A program made the translations under genes and the position numbers. A stretch of DNA of 19,882 nucleotides. It comes from DASXTB01 sp036505615. GTDB lineage: Bacteria > Acidobacteriota > UBA6911 > JACQSX01. The stretch's first letter is position 1. Each line of letters opens with the position of its first letter. The notes under the pieces were generated by a model. That model worked only from the letters and a program-made list of their open reading frames with translations, ran no database searches and was not told the DNA's origin. This document shows positions 1 to 7,116 of this stretch, one piece after another. Location of the stretch: positions 1 through 19,882 of the forward strand of contig DASXTB010000146.1 in the NCBI GenBank assembly GCA_036505615.1. The letters are read 5' to 3'.

Positions 1-1215
1 GACTTTCACCTGGGATCCCTGAAGGAACGCTTCCAAATTCAACCGGATGCCGGCGGGGACCTCCAGTCCACTGTCGATCAGCCGAGTGAACCGGTCATAG
101 ACGCCCCGTGTCATTGCTCGATCTCCGCCCGCTCCCGTCTCGGTGTCGCCGTCAATTCGAACCGAAGGAACTCCGCGAACGGAGTAAAACTTCGCGCGTG
201 CTTCCGTGGATGGATTGGTTAAAGGATCCGGCTGCGGTATATGCAGGTGATAAACCAGTACCGCCACGTCCTTTCGAGGATAACGTTCCATCACAGCGTC
301 GGCCGCCAGATCGGCGGCAACGCAAGGAGGGCAACCGGCGCCGCTGAAGACTTCGATAAGCACGACGCGCTCGGTGCGGGCAGCGGTCGGCTTGTAGGCC
401 TCGACCCGAACAGGATTGGAGTATAAATTTTTGTACTTGGCATCCAGGATGGCTTCCAATCCATCCAACTTGTCACCATGGCTTTTTCGATAGAGTTCTT
501 CCAGTTGCTTGCGCGATTGAGACTTCATCTTTCCGGTAAGCGCGGCCGTTGCCAGATAATCAAGCGCTGCGGCGTCGTTTCCCGACTTTTCAGCCAGTTC
601 GGCCAGACCGACGGCGGCGTCCGTAACTGACGGATCGGCATTGTAGGCCTCCTTGAGCGCTTTTTCTGCTTCGGCGGTTTTACCTTTCTTGAGCCACACC
701 CGGCCAAGTATGGCCAGACTGGCAGCCCGCCTGGGGCGAACTTCTTCGTCAATGGCGGCCAGGCTCTTGGAAGCGAAGTCTTCGGCCAGGTCCACCATTC
801 CCGCCTCCATCAGTGTGGTGGCGACGCTATTAAGAAGGTAAGCCCGGCCTGGGCTGTTTGCGGCCTTGATTACTTTGTCTGCCTGTGCCTGAATCTGGTC
901 CTTCTTGTCGGGCCAATTCTTGACCAGGACCTCGAGAATTGCCTGGTTGGCTGAAGCAGCCCCTTGACTGTTTGGGAAATCGACCAGGAACTTCTGCAGT
1001 GCTTCAAGTTTTTTCTGCGGATCCGGGATACGCGCCGCTTCCATGTATGCTTTCATATCAGCCGGCATTTCTCGCGGTTGTGGCCCAGTTTGGAAGGAAG
1101 GTTTCTCGGATGTGGCTTGAGGCGATTGCGCCGCAGGCGCCAAAAACAAGCCACCGCCGACAAAATAAAGCAACAAATTGAAACACACCGGCAACGAGGA
1201 GAATAGCTGATGCAT
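1..1215 (-). CDS. Exported TPR / thioredoxin-like protein (3' end outside window)
   Basis: The frame is open for 405 codons from ATG at 1215 to the window edge, so the C-terminus is missing. A clear Shine-Dalgarno (GGAGG, complement of 1220-1224) supports this start. A hydrophobic N-terminus (about residues 10-29, ending near APAAQ) looks like a Sec signal peptide. Residues about 60-245 are helical with at least one recognisable TPR pair (about 165-230). A thioredoxin-like domain starts near residue 284: the redox motif CPPC is at 295-298 and the cis-proline loop GVPS at 348-351. The likely role is a periplasmic or membrane-anchored thiol-disulfide protein; whether it reduces, oxidises or only binds a partner cannot be told. 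TPR plus thioredoxin architecture is common in Acidobacteriota. It is divergent from the FGE/sulfatase pair, with about 275 bp between them. The family call is fairly firm, the function is not. Confidence 0.82.
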   Translation of the reverse strand, partial: MHQLFSSLPVCFNLLLYFVGGGLFLAPAAQSPQATSEKPSFQTGPQPREMPADMKAYMEAARIPDPQKKLEALQKFLVDFPNSQGAASANQAILEVLVKNWPDKKDQIQAQADKVIKAANSPGRAYLLNSVATTLMEAGMVDLAEDFASKSLAAIDEEVRPRRAASLAILGRVWLKKGKTAEAEKALKEAYNADPSVTDAAVGLAELAEKSGNDAAALDYLATAALTGKMKSQSRKQLEELYRKSHGDKLDGLEAILDAKYKNLYSNPVRVEAYKPTAARTERVVLIEVFSGAGCPPCVAADLAADAVMERYPRKDVAVLVYHLHIPQPDPLTNPSTEARAKFYSVRGVPSVRIDGDTETGAGGDRAMTRGVYDRFTRLIDSGLEVPAGIRLNLEAFLQGSQVKV

Positions 1216-1243
1216 GGTTCCTCCGAAACGGCTGCTCCGTTCC

Positions 1244-1249
1244 ATTATA
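1244..1249 (-). promoter_or_regulatory. Candidate -10 box for the TPR/thioredoxin gene
   Basis: The complement strand reads exactly TATAAT here, 29 nt upstream of the ATG at 1215, a sensible distance for a short leader. No good TTGACA-like -35 lies 16-18 bp further upstream, so this is only a candidate. Confidence 0.35.
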
Positions 1250-1341
1250 CTTGAGACAACTTTTCGACAGCTGGTGTATATGAATCGGAACGGAAATCCT
1301 CGCTACAAGGCGCTAGCGCTGCAGGGGCGGAACCAAAGGAA

Positions 1342-1459
1342 AAATTTTGTTGCACCCTTACAGGGTGCCGAGGTCAATATTGGGGGAAGTCGACCGGGGG
1401 CGCCGCCCGCCTGAGGCGGGCTCTGCCCCCGGCTATACTCTTTGACGCCTTCGGCGTCT
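1342..1459 (+). repeat. Three-stem intergenic repeat, copy A
   Basis: The element is built of three consecutive stem-loops: GCACCCT/AGGGTGC (1352-1358 with 1362-1368), CCGGGGGC/GCCCCCGG (1394-1401 with 1425-1432) enclosing an inner GCCCGCCT/AGGCGGGC stem, and GACGCC-TTC-GGCGTC (1444-1458). Two further copies lie at 3953-4041 (reverse orientation) and 4101-4202 (same orientation). It occupies the intergenic space just before the FGE gene. This looks like a dispersed, non-coding, REP- or MITE-like element. The rest of 1216-1490 shows no gene. Confidence 0.85.
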
Positions 1460-1490
1460 AAACCAAATTTTTGGGACCGAAACGAATTTA

Positions 1491-2393
1491 ATGATTAGCA
1501 TTGCGGAGGGTGCTGATATTCGCCGCTTTTCTGTCTCTTCGATAGCATTGCTGGCCCTAACTCTTTTTGCCGCTGGATGCCGGAGAGGAGAACTCCCTCC
1601 GCCGGATATGGTCCTGATAAAGTCGGGAACCTTTCTCATGGGGACCGAGCACGGGCTGCCCTTCGAAGGCCCCCCTCACCGGGTGACGGTGCATTCTTTC
1701 TGGATAGATCGCTACGAAGTAACTAACAAAGAATTCCAGCAATTCGTGGAGGCGACCCACTATATTTCTGAGGCGGAGAAGTACGGCTGGTCGGGAGTCT
1801 TCCTGCCAGAGAAGAAAAAGTGGTCGCCCGTGCAGGGCGCCCAGTGGCGACACCCCGAAGGCCCTGGCTCTTCTCTGGACAACAGATGGAACTATCCTGT
1901 GGTCCATGTCTCGTGGAATGATGCTCAGGCCTATGCTCAATGGGCCGGCAAGCGCCTGCCCACTGAGGCCGAGTGGGAATGGGCGGCACGCGGCGGATTG
2001 GAAAAAGCGGAGTTTGCTTGGGGGAATGAATTCACTCCCAAGGGTCGCTTCATGGCCAATACCTGGCAAGGGTTTTTCCCGGAGAAAGACGAAGGCAGTG
2101 ATGGGTACCTGTCCACGGCGCCAGTGGGAAGTTTCCCGCCAAACGGATACGGCCTGTACGATGTAGCCGGCAATGTCTGGGAATGGACCGCGGATTGGTT
2201 CTCTGAGGATTACTTTGAAAAATCATCTGGCGCCTTGGACCCGCGAGGACCGGCCAGCGGATCGGAAAAAGTGATTCGGGGAGGCTCTTGGCTGTGCAGC
2301 GCCAACTACTGCACCGGATATCGAGTGGCCGCGCGGCAGAAGAGCCCCGTCGATTCCGGATTGAATAATTTGGGATTTCGGTGTGTGAGATAG
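1491..2393 (+). CDS. Formylglycine-generating enzyme (SUMF1/FGE family), predicted lipoprotein
   Basis: 300 aa, a full-length FGE-sulfatase fold. It oxidises the active-site cysteine of a sulfatase to C-alpha-formylglycine using O2 and a copper centre. Family marks in order: the opening DMVLIKSGTFLMGT (39-52), a core RLPTEAEWEWAARGG (155-169), GLYDVAGNVWEWTADW (221-236), then GGSWLC and NYC with Cys269 and Cys274 matching the two copper-binding catalytic cysteines of human SUMF1, and a closing NLGFRC. Both cysteines being present argues for a true FGE rather than one of the many catalytically dead SUMF1-domain proteins. The N-terminus has a hydrophobic stretch and a lipobox-like FAAGC with Cys30, so the protein is probably lipid-anchored outside the inner membrane. 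The start has no strong ribosome-binding site; the signal peptide fits it well. The next gene, a Cys-type sulfatase, is its obvious substrate. Confidence 0.93.
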   Translation: MISIAEGADIRRFSVSSIALLALTLFAAGCRRGELPPPDMVLIKSGTFLMGTEHGLPFEGPPHRVTVHSFWIDRYEVTNKEFQQFVEATHYISEAEKYGWSGVFLPEKKKWSPVQGAQWRHPEGPGSSLDNRWNYPVVHVSWNDAQAYAQWAGKRLPTEAEWEWAARGGLEKAEFAWGNEFTPKGRFMANTWQGFFPEKDEGSDGYLSTAPVGSFPPNGYGLYDVAGNVWEWTADWFSEDYFEKSSGALDPRGPASGSEKVIRGGSWLCSANYCTGYRVAARQKSPVDSGLNNLGFRCVR

Positions 2394-2536
2394 TTACCAG
2401 TGCCCAGTGCGCAGTTGCCAGTTGCTAGTTACCAGTTCCCAGCTTCTACTTGCTAGTTCCTTGTTGCTGATCCGGCTCTAAGAACTGGCAACTGGCAACT
2501 AGCAACTGGCAACTGCGCACTGGGCACTGATAACAG
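2394..2536 (+). repeat. Inverted pair of heptamer arrays between FGE and sulfatase
   Basis: Directly after the TAG stop (2391-2393) runs a 7-bp periodic array with units such as TTACCAG, TGCCCAG, TTGCCAG and TTGCTAG, about ten to eleven units to roughly 2468. After a short gap a second array of about eight units (2481-2536; GCAACTG, GCAACTA, GGCACTG) is nearly the exact reverse complement of the first. The two arms (about 2398-2445 and 2482-2529) would fold into a hairpin of about 45 bp. The last unit runs into the GGAG ribosome-binding site (2536-2539) of the sulfatase, so the arrays fill the whole space between the two genes. If transcribed, the hairpin could act on mRNA stability or translation of the downstream gene. 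Confidence 0.9.
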
Positions 2537-2549
2537 GAGACCTAAAGAC

Positions 2550-3899
2550 ATGAGCCGGTCCAAAATGGCAGCCATCTCCGCGACCCTGGCTGCTTTCTTT
2601 CTACTTGCCGCTGCTTTTCCGTATTTGAAAACAGCCACGGCGCGCAAGCCTAACATCATCTTCATTCTCGCCGACGACCTCGGCTACGGCGACCTGGGCT
2701 GTTTCGGCCAGAGAGTGATCAAGACTCCCAACATCGATCAGTTGGCCAAGCAAGGGATGCGCTTTTCACAATGTTACGCAGGCAGCACCGTCTGTGCGCC
2801 TTCACGCTGCGCCCTGATGACGGGCTTTCATACCGGGCATGGGCGCGTGCGGGGGAACGGGTTAGTTCCGCTTCTGCCCCAGGACAGGACGGTAGCTGAG
2901 ATTCTGAAACAGGCCGGATACGCCACTTCTCTTATCGGTAAGTGGGGCTTGGGCGAGCCCGGCACGACCGGAACGCCCAACAAGAAGGGTTTCGATGAAT
3001 TCTTTGGTTACCTTAATCAGACGCATGCCCACAACTACTACCCGGAATATCTGTGGAAGGACGAAGAAAAATATTTCCTGAAAACTGGGGAATACTCGGA
3101 CGACCTTTTTACGCGTGAGGCGCTTGACTTTGTGCGCAGAAAAAAGGACCGGCCTTTCTTCCTTTATCTTGCCTATACCATTCCGCACGCCAACAACGAA
3201 CTGGGCGCAAAGACCGGCAACGGGATGGAAGTGCCGAGCGACGCGCCCTATTCAGGCGAGAGCTGGCCCCAGAAAGAGAAGAACTTTGCCGCCATGGTGA
3301 CACGCATGGACGGCGACATCGGAAAGCTTCTGGCGCTGCTCAAGGAGTTGAGGATCGAAAGCGAAACTGTGGTCTTTTTCAGCAGCGATAACGGCCCCCA
3401 TAAAGAAGGCGGGCACGATCCCGGATTCTTCCACAGCAGCGGCTCGCTGCGCGGCATCAAGCGCGATCTCTATGAGGGCGGCATTCGTGTGCCGATGATC
3501 GTTCGCTGGCCGGGCAAGGTCAAGGCGGGTACGAGCAGCCAGGTTTGGGCATTCTGGGATTTCCTTCCCACTGCCGCCGAGCTGGCCGGGGCAAAAATTC
3601 CCGCAGGCATCGATGGAATTTCGATGATGCCCGTATTGCTGGGGCAGTCACAGAAAAGTCATCAATACCTTTACTGGGAATTCCACGAGCATGGATTTTC
3701 GCAGGCCGTTCGCATGGGCGACTGGAAAGCGGTGCGGCCGGCACCGGGAATGCCGCTGCAAGTCTACGATCTGAAGACCGACCTGGGCGAGCGCAACGAC
3801 GTTGCCGACCGCCATCCTGAGCTGCTGGCCAGCATCGAGCAGATTCTCGACAGCGCGCGGACACAGTCCAATGATTGGCCGGTTCCGGTATTGAAGTAA
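2550..3899 (+). CDS. Cys-type sulfatase (arylsulfatase A family), secreted
   Basis: 449 aa with a Sec signal peptide (hydrophobic about 9-25). It hydrolyses a sulfate ester; the substrate is unknown, with a sulfated polysaccharide or glycoside most likely. Seen in order: the metal-binding pair Asp42-Asp43 (ADDLGYGD), the sulfatase signature C-A-P-S-R with Cys82 as the residue converted to formylglycine, GKW with Lys131, IPH with His213, SSDNG with Asp280-Asn281, and GIKRDLYEGGIRVP with Lys304. The usual GKWHLG motif reads GKWGLG, so the histidine that normally touches the formylglycine hydroxyl is Gly133. My recollection is that this variant is shared by a subgroup of environmental sulfatases, so it is probably a subfamily trait rather than loss of activity. 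The start at 2550 is supported by GGAG ten bases upstream. It lies 156 bp behind its matching FGE and is probably cotranscribed with it. Confidence 0.95.
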   Translation: MSRSKMAAISATLAAFFLLAAAFPYLKTATARKPNIIFILADDLGYGDLGCFGQRVIKTPNIDQLAKQGMRFSQCYAGSTVCAPSRCALMTGFHTGHGRVRGNGLVPLLPQDRTVAEILKQAGYATSLIGKWGLGEPGTTGTPNKKGFDEFFGYLNQTHAHNYYPEYLWKDEEKYFLKTGEYSDDLFTREALDFVRRKKDRPFFLYLAYTIPHANNELGAKTGNGMEVPSDAPYSGESWPQKEKNFAAMVTRMDGDIGKLLALLKELRIESETVVFFSSDNGPHKEGGHDPGFFHSSGSLRGIKRDLYEGGIRVPMIVRWPGKVKAGTSSQVWAFWDFLPTAAELAGAKIPAGIDGISMMPVLLGQSQKSHQYLYWEFHEHGFSQAVRMGDWKAVRPAPGMPLQVYDLKTDLGERNDVADRHPELLASIEQILDSARTQSNDWPVPVLK

Positions 3900-3952
3900 A
3901 GCTTTCGACAAAATTCGGCGTTGAACAGCCGACCACGTTCACCTTCACGAAC

Positions 3953-4041
3953 CCGGGGGCAGAGCGCGTTTTTTGCGCGACGCCCCCGGTCGACTTCCCC
4001 CAATATCGACCTCCGCACCCTGTAGGGGTGCAACAAAATTT
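3953..4041 (-). repeat. Three-stem intergenic repeat, copy B (reverse orientation)
   Basis: The reverse complement of this stretch aligns nearly base for base with 1342-1432 of copy A: the A/T-rich lead, the GCACCC...GGGTGC stem, the shared run containing ATATTGGGGGAAGTCGACC, and the GGGGGC...GCCCCC stem, whose inner loop differs. The third stem (GACGCC-TTC-GGCGTC) is absent. It sits just behind the sulfatase stop and faces copy C as an inverted pair. Confidence 0.82.
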
Positions 4042-4100
4042 CCCGATGATTGACCCGAGCCGGTCTTCCCCCAAAAAAATACATCCGCGATTTGTGTCGC

Positions 4101-4202
4101 GCCCCTTCAGGGTGCATCCCCTGGATGGGTGTCGCAGACCGGGGGCGCCGCACAAAACGCGCGCTCTGCCCCCGGCTATGCTCTATGACGCCTTCGGCGT
4201 CT
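4101..4202 (+). repeat. Three-stem intergenic repeat, copy C
   Basis: Same orientation as copy A. It carries the CCCTTCAGGG-type stem, CCGGGGGC/GCCCCCGG (4139-4146 with 4168-4175), the GGCTATGCTCT spacer, and GACGCC-TTC-GGCGTC (4187-4201). It lies about 60 bp beyond copy B. The short reading frames through it are by-products of the repeat. The remainder of 3900-4310 shows only G/C-rich direct and inverted words (for example GTTGCGGCTCTG near 4240, which recurs inverted near 6905) and no gene. Confidence 0.82.
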
Positions 4203-4310
4203 CCGTCTGCGGCTTGCGGCCGTTGCTGCAATATTTGGTTGCGGCTCTGCCGCGCTGCGCCTCTGCGGTGAGTGTTTGTGAATTAATCCGAGCTGCTGCA
4301 GGCTGATGGC

Positions 4311-5789
4311 CTAATCCGGCAAACAGATCGAGACGTGCTTGGTTTCCAGGAAAGCCTCGATCCCTTCGACGCCGCACTCGCGTCCCAAACCGCTTTGCTT
4401 GACGCCGCCGAAGGGAGCGATTGTGGTCGATGGAACGTCATCATTGACGGCTACCGTTCCCGCCTCCACAGCTTCGGCGACTCGGAATGCACGGCCGATA
4501 TCACGAGTGTGGACGTAGGCTGCCAGTCCATACTTGGTATTGTTGGCGCGCCCAATCGCCTGCAGCTCATCCGAGAAGGGCACCACCGGTATCATCGGTC
4601 CAAATGTCTCCTCGCACATGCAAAGCATGTCATCGCTGACGTTGGTTAGAACGGTGGGCGCGACAAAATAACCGCGGTCGAATTTTTCTCCCCTCAGCCG
4701 TTGCCCACCGCACTCCAGCCGGGCGCCCCGAGACGTGGCGTTGTCGATCTGCTGCATTACTTTCTCAAAGGTCGGCTTATCGATTAAAGGACCGATGTTC
4801 GCCCCTTCTTCCAAACCGGGGGCGACTTTGAGGCCTTGCGAATGCCGGACGAATGCTTCCAGGAACGCTTCGTATATTCCTTCCTGAACAAATATGCGAT
4901 TGGCTGCGATGCAGGACTGGCCCGTGTTGCGGTACTTGGAACCGGCGGATTTTTGCACGGCAGTTTTCAGGTCGGCGTCATCGAATACCAGTACCGGACA
5001 ATGGCCGCCCAGTTCCAGCGATAGATTCTTGATTTGTCCGGCGGCCCCGCGCATCAAAATGGCACCCACTTCCGTGGAGCCGGTAAAGGAAATTTTCCGG
5101 CAGATCGGATTCTCCAGAAACTCTTTTCCCATCTCCTCGGCCGGCCCGATCACGACGTTGATCACACCGGGAGGAAAGCCTGCGTCTTCGCAGCATCTTG
5201 CCATGGCCAGCGCCACCAGAGGTGTCTGCCCCGCGGGCTTGGCAACCACTGTGCAGCCTGCCGCCAGCGCCGGGGCCGCTTTGCGGGCAAGAAGCATCAA
5301 AGGAAAATTCCATGGGGTGATCACTGCGGCCACACCTACCGGCTGCTGGAGCGTCAAGTGTCTCTTGCCGGGAGTCTGGTGTGGAATCAGGCGGCCATAC
5401 GTCCGCCGCGCCTCTTCCGCGTACCAGTCAAAGTGCTGGGCGCTTCCTTCCACCTCGATGAGGGACTGGCTGAGGGGTTTTCCGTTCTCCAGCGTCATCA
5501 AGCGCGCGATTTCGGCCTGCCGCTGCCTCATGAGCGCGGCCGCTTTCCTCAATAAATTGCTCCTCTCCAGGCCGGTCAACCGTGACCAGGCAGGGAAAGT
5601 GCGGCCCGCAGCATCGAGCGCCTTGCGCGCGTCTTCTCGGGAGCCGTAAGCGACCTCTGCAATGGTGGAACCGTCAGCCGGATTTTTTATTTCTCGAGTT
5701 TCTCGGCCACTCCCCTCGACCCAATGGCCGTCGATGTAAAGCTGAGTAGCGGGAATCTTCTCGCTGGTTTTCTCAGTTACGGATTTCAT
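4311..5789 (-). CDS. gabD: NAD(P)-dependent aldehyde dehydrogenase, succinate-semialdehyde dehydrogenase type
   Basis: 492 aa, typical for the family. It is expected to oxidise an aldehyde (by best likeness succinate semialdehyde to succinate, the last step of the GABA shunt) in the cytoplasm. Visible motifs: TPWNFP with Asn161, cofactor-loop AKPAGQTP with Lys184 (E. coli GabD has KPASQTP, suggesting NADP use), FTGSTEVG (235-242), the general base in LELGG (Glu259), the nucleophile in GQSC (Cys293), CEETFGP (392-398) and a GabD-like C-terminus around GVEGIEAFLETKHV. The frame is open further upstream to about 6092, but ATG 5789 is chosen because AAGGAG stands just ahead (complement of 5795-5800), the family N-terminus begins there, and the upstream part is repeat sequence. 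Other semialdehyde substrates are possible. It is flanked by intergenic repeats and looks like a single transcription unit. Confidence 0.88.
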   Translation of the reverse strand: MKSVTEKTSEKIPATQLYIDGHWVEGSGRETREIKNPADGSTIAEVAYGSREDARKALDAAGRTFPAWSRLTGLERSNLLRKAAALMRQRQAEIARLMTLENGKPLSQSLIEVEGSAQHFDWYAEEARRTYGRLIPHQTPGKRHLTLQQPVGVAAVITPWNFPLMLLARKAAPALAAGCTVVAKPAGQTPLVALAMARCCEDAGFPPGVINVVIGPAEEMGKEFLENPICRKISFTGSTEVGAILMRGAAGQIKNLSLELGGHCPVLVFDDADLKTAVQKSAGSKYRNTGQSCIAANRIFVQEGIYEAFLEAFVRHSQGLKVAPGLEEGANIGPLIDKPTFEKVMQQIDNATSRGARLECGGQRLRGEKFDRGYFVAPTVLTNVSDDMLCMCEETFGPMIPVVPFSDELQAIGRANNTKYGLAAYVHTRDIGRAFRVAEAVEAGTVAVNDDVPSTTIAPFGGVKQSGLGRECGVEGIEAFLETKHVSICLPD

Positions 5790-5984
5790 GAAAGCTCCTT
5801 CCAAATCATTACCTAGATTTAAAGTAGAAAACATCGCGGCAATCCGATGCCTGCAAGGAAAAATTAAACCACCGAGATGCGGCGCGCACAAGCTGGAACC
5901 AAAAAGGAGAGAGTCACGGCAGTTTTCTAGCTCGAAGAGCCTCCTATTGAATAGCCCCATCCGTAAGGGGCATGTTTCCCAAAT

Positions 5985-6128
5985 CAGAACCGCGCCCGTG
6001 AGGGCGCGCGCGGAAAATCTAACAAGATTTCGCCGAAATTTTTCTAAGCTAGTGCCGGCTGGAAGTATTTTTAGGCGCCTGGAGATTAGCAAGAATTCTC
6101 CCCGGGCGCCCTTACGGGCGCGATTCTG
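5985..6128. repeat. Inverted pair of GC-rich palindromic units
   Basis: A unit at 5985-6013 (CAGAAC, then CGCGCCCGTGAGGGCGCG) and a unit at 6100-6128 are inverted copies of about 29 nt. Each is itself a small hairpin built on GCGCCC/GGGCGC. They enclose about 86 bp with a further short AAATCT/AGATTT inverted repeat. A separate GCCCC...GGGGC hairpin lies just upstream at about 5954-5971. On the plus strand the right unit is followed by a T-run (about 6127-6135), but no plus-strand gene ends here, so I do not call a terminator. The whole 5790-6140 gap otherwise holds no gene. Confidence 0.72.
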
Positions 6129-6140
6129 TTTTTTTACGGC

Positions 6141-6626
6141 CTATCGAAACGTCAATCCCACGCGAAAACCGAGGTGGTGAATTGTCCCGTACCCGGTGTT
6201 GACGTGATCACGGAACTCCAGCCGGAGCGCCATCCCGTCACGCATCCAGTAGTTGGCTCCACCTCCGAAGTTGAAGAAATTCGCTGTGCCCTCTCTAAAG
6301 AAGAGACTGTAACCGGCAGTTACGAAGGGATCCAGCTTTTGCTTTGGCTGGAAGTGGTAGGATCCGTTTGCCGAAAGGACCCCCACGCCCAGCGTTCCCA
6401 GGTCGCGTGCTGCGGCCAGGTAACCGAGCTCGCCGCCGGCCGCCAGACCCTTGTAGATGAATCCCTCGCCGCCGCCTCCAAAATGTAGTGTCGCCGTGCC
6501 GCTCGGCGCCGTCCCGCCTGGAGCGGCAAAAACATACCCTTGACCGCGACTCTCGGTCTTGTCTTGGGCGAGAGCCACGCTGGGAACGATGAACAGAAGC
6601 CAGATAGTAGAGAGTACTTTTCTCAT
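6141..6626 (-). CDS. Small outer-membrane beta-barrel protein
   Basis: 161 aa. ATG 6626 is preceded by a strong AGGAGG, better than the ATG 39 bases upstream. Residues 1-20 form a signal peptide with cleavage after ALA. The mature part is glycine-rich with alternating hydrophobic and polar residues (for example LHFGGGGEGFIYKGLAAGGE and PFVTAGYSLFF), ending in an amphipathic strand, GFRVGLTFR. This pattern fits a small eight-stranded barrel of the OMP_b-brl kind. The role is unknown; such proteins are usually structural or adhesion-related. No operon partner: the neighbours are repeat-rich gaps. Confidence 0.8.
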   Translation of the reverse strand: MRKVLSTIWLLFIVPSVALAQDKTESRGQGYVFAAPGGTAPSGTATLHFGGGGEGFIYKGLAAGGELGYLAAARDLGTLGVGVLSANGSYHFQPKQKLDPFVTAGYSLFFREGTANFFNFGGGANYWMRDGMALRLEFRDHVNTGYGTIHHLGFRVGLTFR

Positions 6627-7116
6627 GTTTCCTCCTTTGTGTGCGGCGCGCCAGCGCCGGGCCACGTGTGTTGAGCATGAGGAATGCCAGACTGGGTCAG
6701 AGGAGCAACCTGAGTTAGCTTTAGACTTCTGTTCGAGATACCCACGAATGGTTGAAGTTCTGGATGTGACTGGTTCGGTCGCATCGATAAGCGGAAATAT
6801 CTTCAGAGGGCGAACGAAATCAGTAAGTGGTCAATAAGAAAGGTTCTGGCTGCGACCTGTCAGGTCACGGCCCGACAGCTTAGACGCTTTCAGACACAGC
6901 ACCACAGAGCCGCAACCAAAAAAAGACCGATCACGTTCACGATCACGTCCCTACGGTGGCAGGGCCACAACCGAAACAAAAGCCGATCACGGCTACATGA
7001 ACGGTGAACCGGCAGCCAAGGATGTAAGAGGCCGTCGGTGAAACCCTTCGGGTTTTGGAAGATGTGCGGGGCCGAGGAAATGTGGTTAAAAAACCAGATA
7101 GAGATATCCCTCCCTT
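6627..7116. other. 490-bp gene-free interval
   Basis: No convincing coding frame. Visible: a short hexamer run (GATCAC, GTTCAC, GATCAC at 6929-6946), a hairpin AGCCG-ATCA-CGGCT (6981-6994), and a hairpin AAACCC-TTC-GGGTTT (7041-7055) about 60 bp beyond the stop of the sigma-54 regulator, which could be a weak terminator but lacks a proper T-run. The word CAGAGCCGCAACCAA near 6905 is the reverse complement of a word near 4237. The upstream region of the barrel gene must carry its promoter, but I could not place one. Confidence 0.5.

Noticed and set aside
3875..4306. Frames across the repeats behind the sulfatase, with APGYALYDAFGV-like words
   Set aside because: They are translations of the three-stem repeat; such spurious proteins are common in databases.
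5790..6092. N-terminal extension of the aldehyde dehydrogenase by about 101 residues
   Set aside because: It lies in intergenic repeat sequence, has no family similarity, and ATG 5789 has AAGGAG just upstream.
6100..6136. Rho-independent terminator on the plus strand (GC hairpin followed by T-run)
   Set aside because: No plus-strand gene ends here and the T-run is separated from the stem; it fits better as part of the inverted repeat pair.
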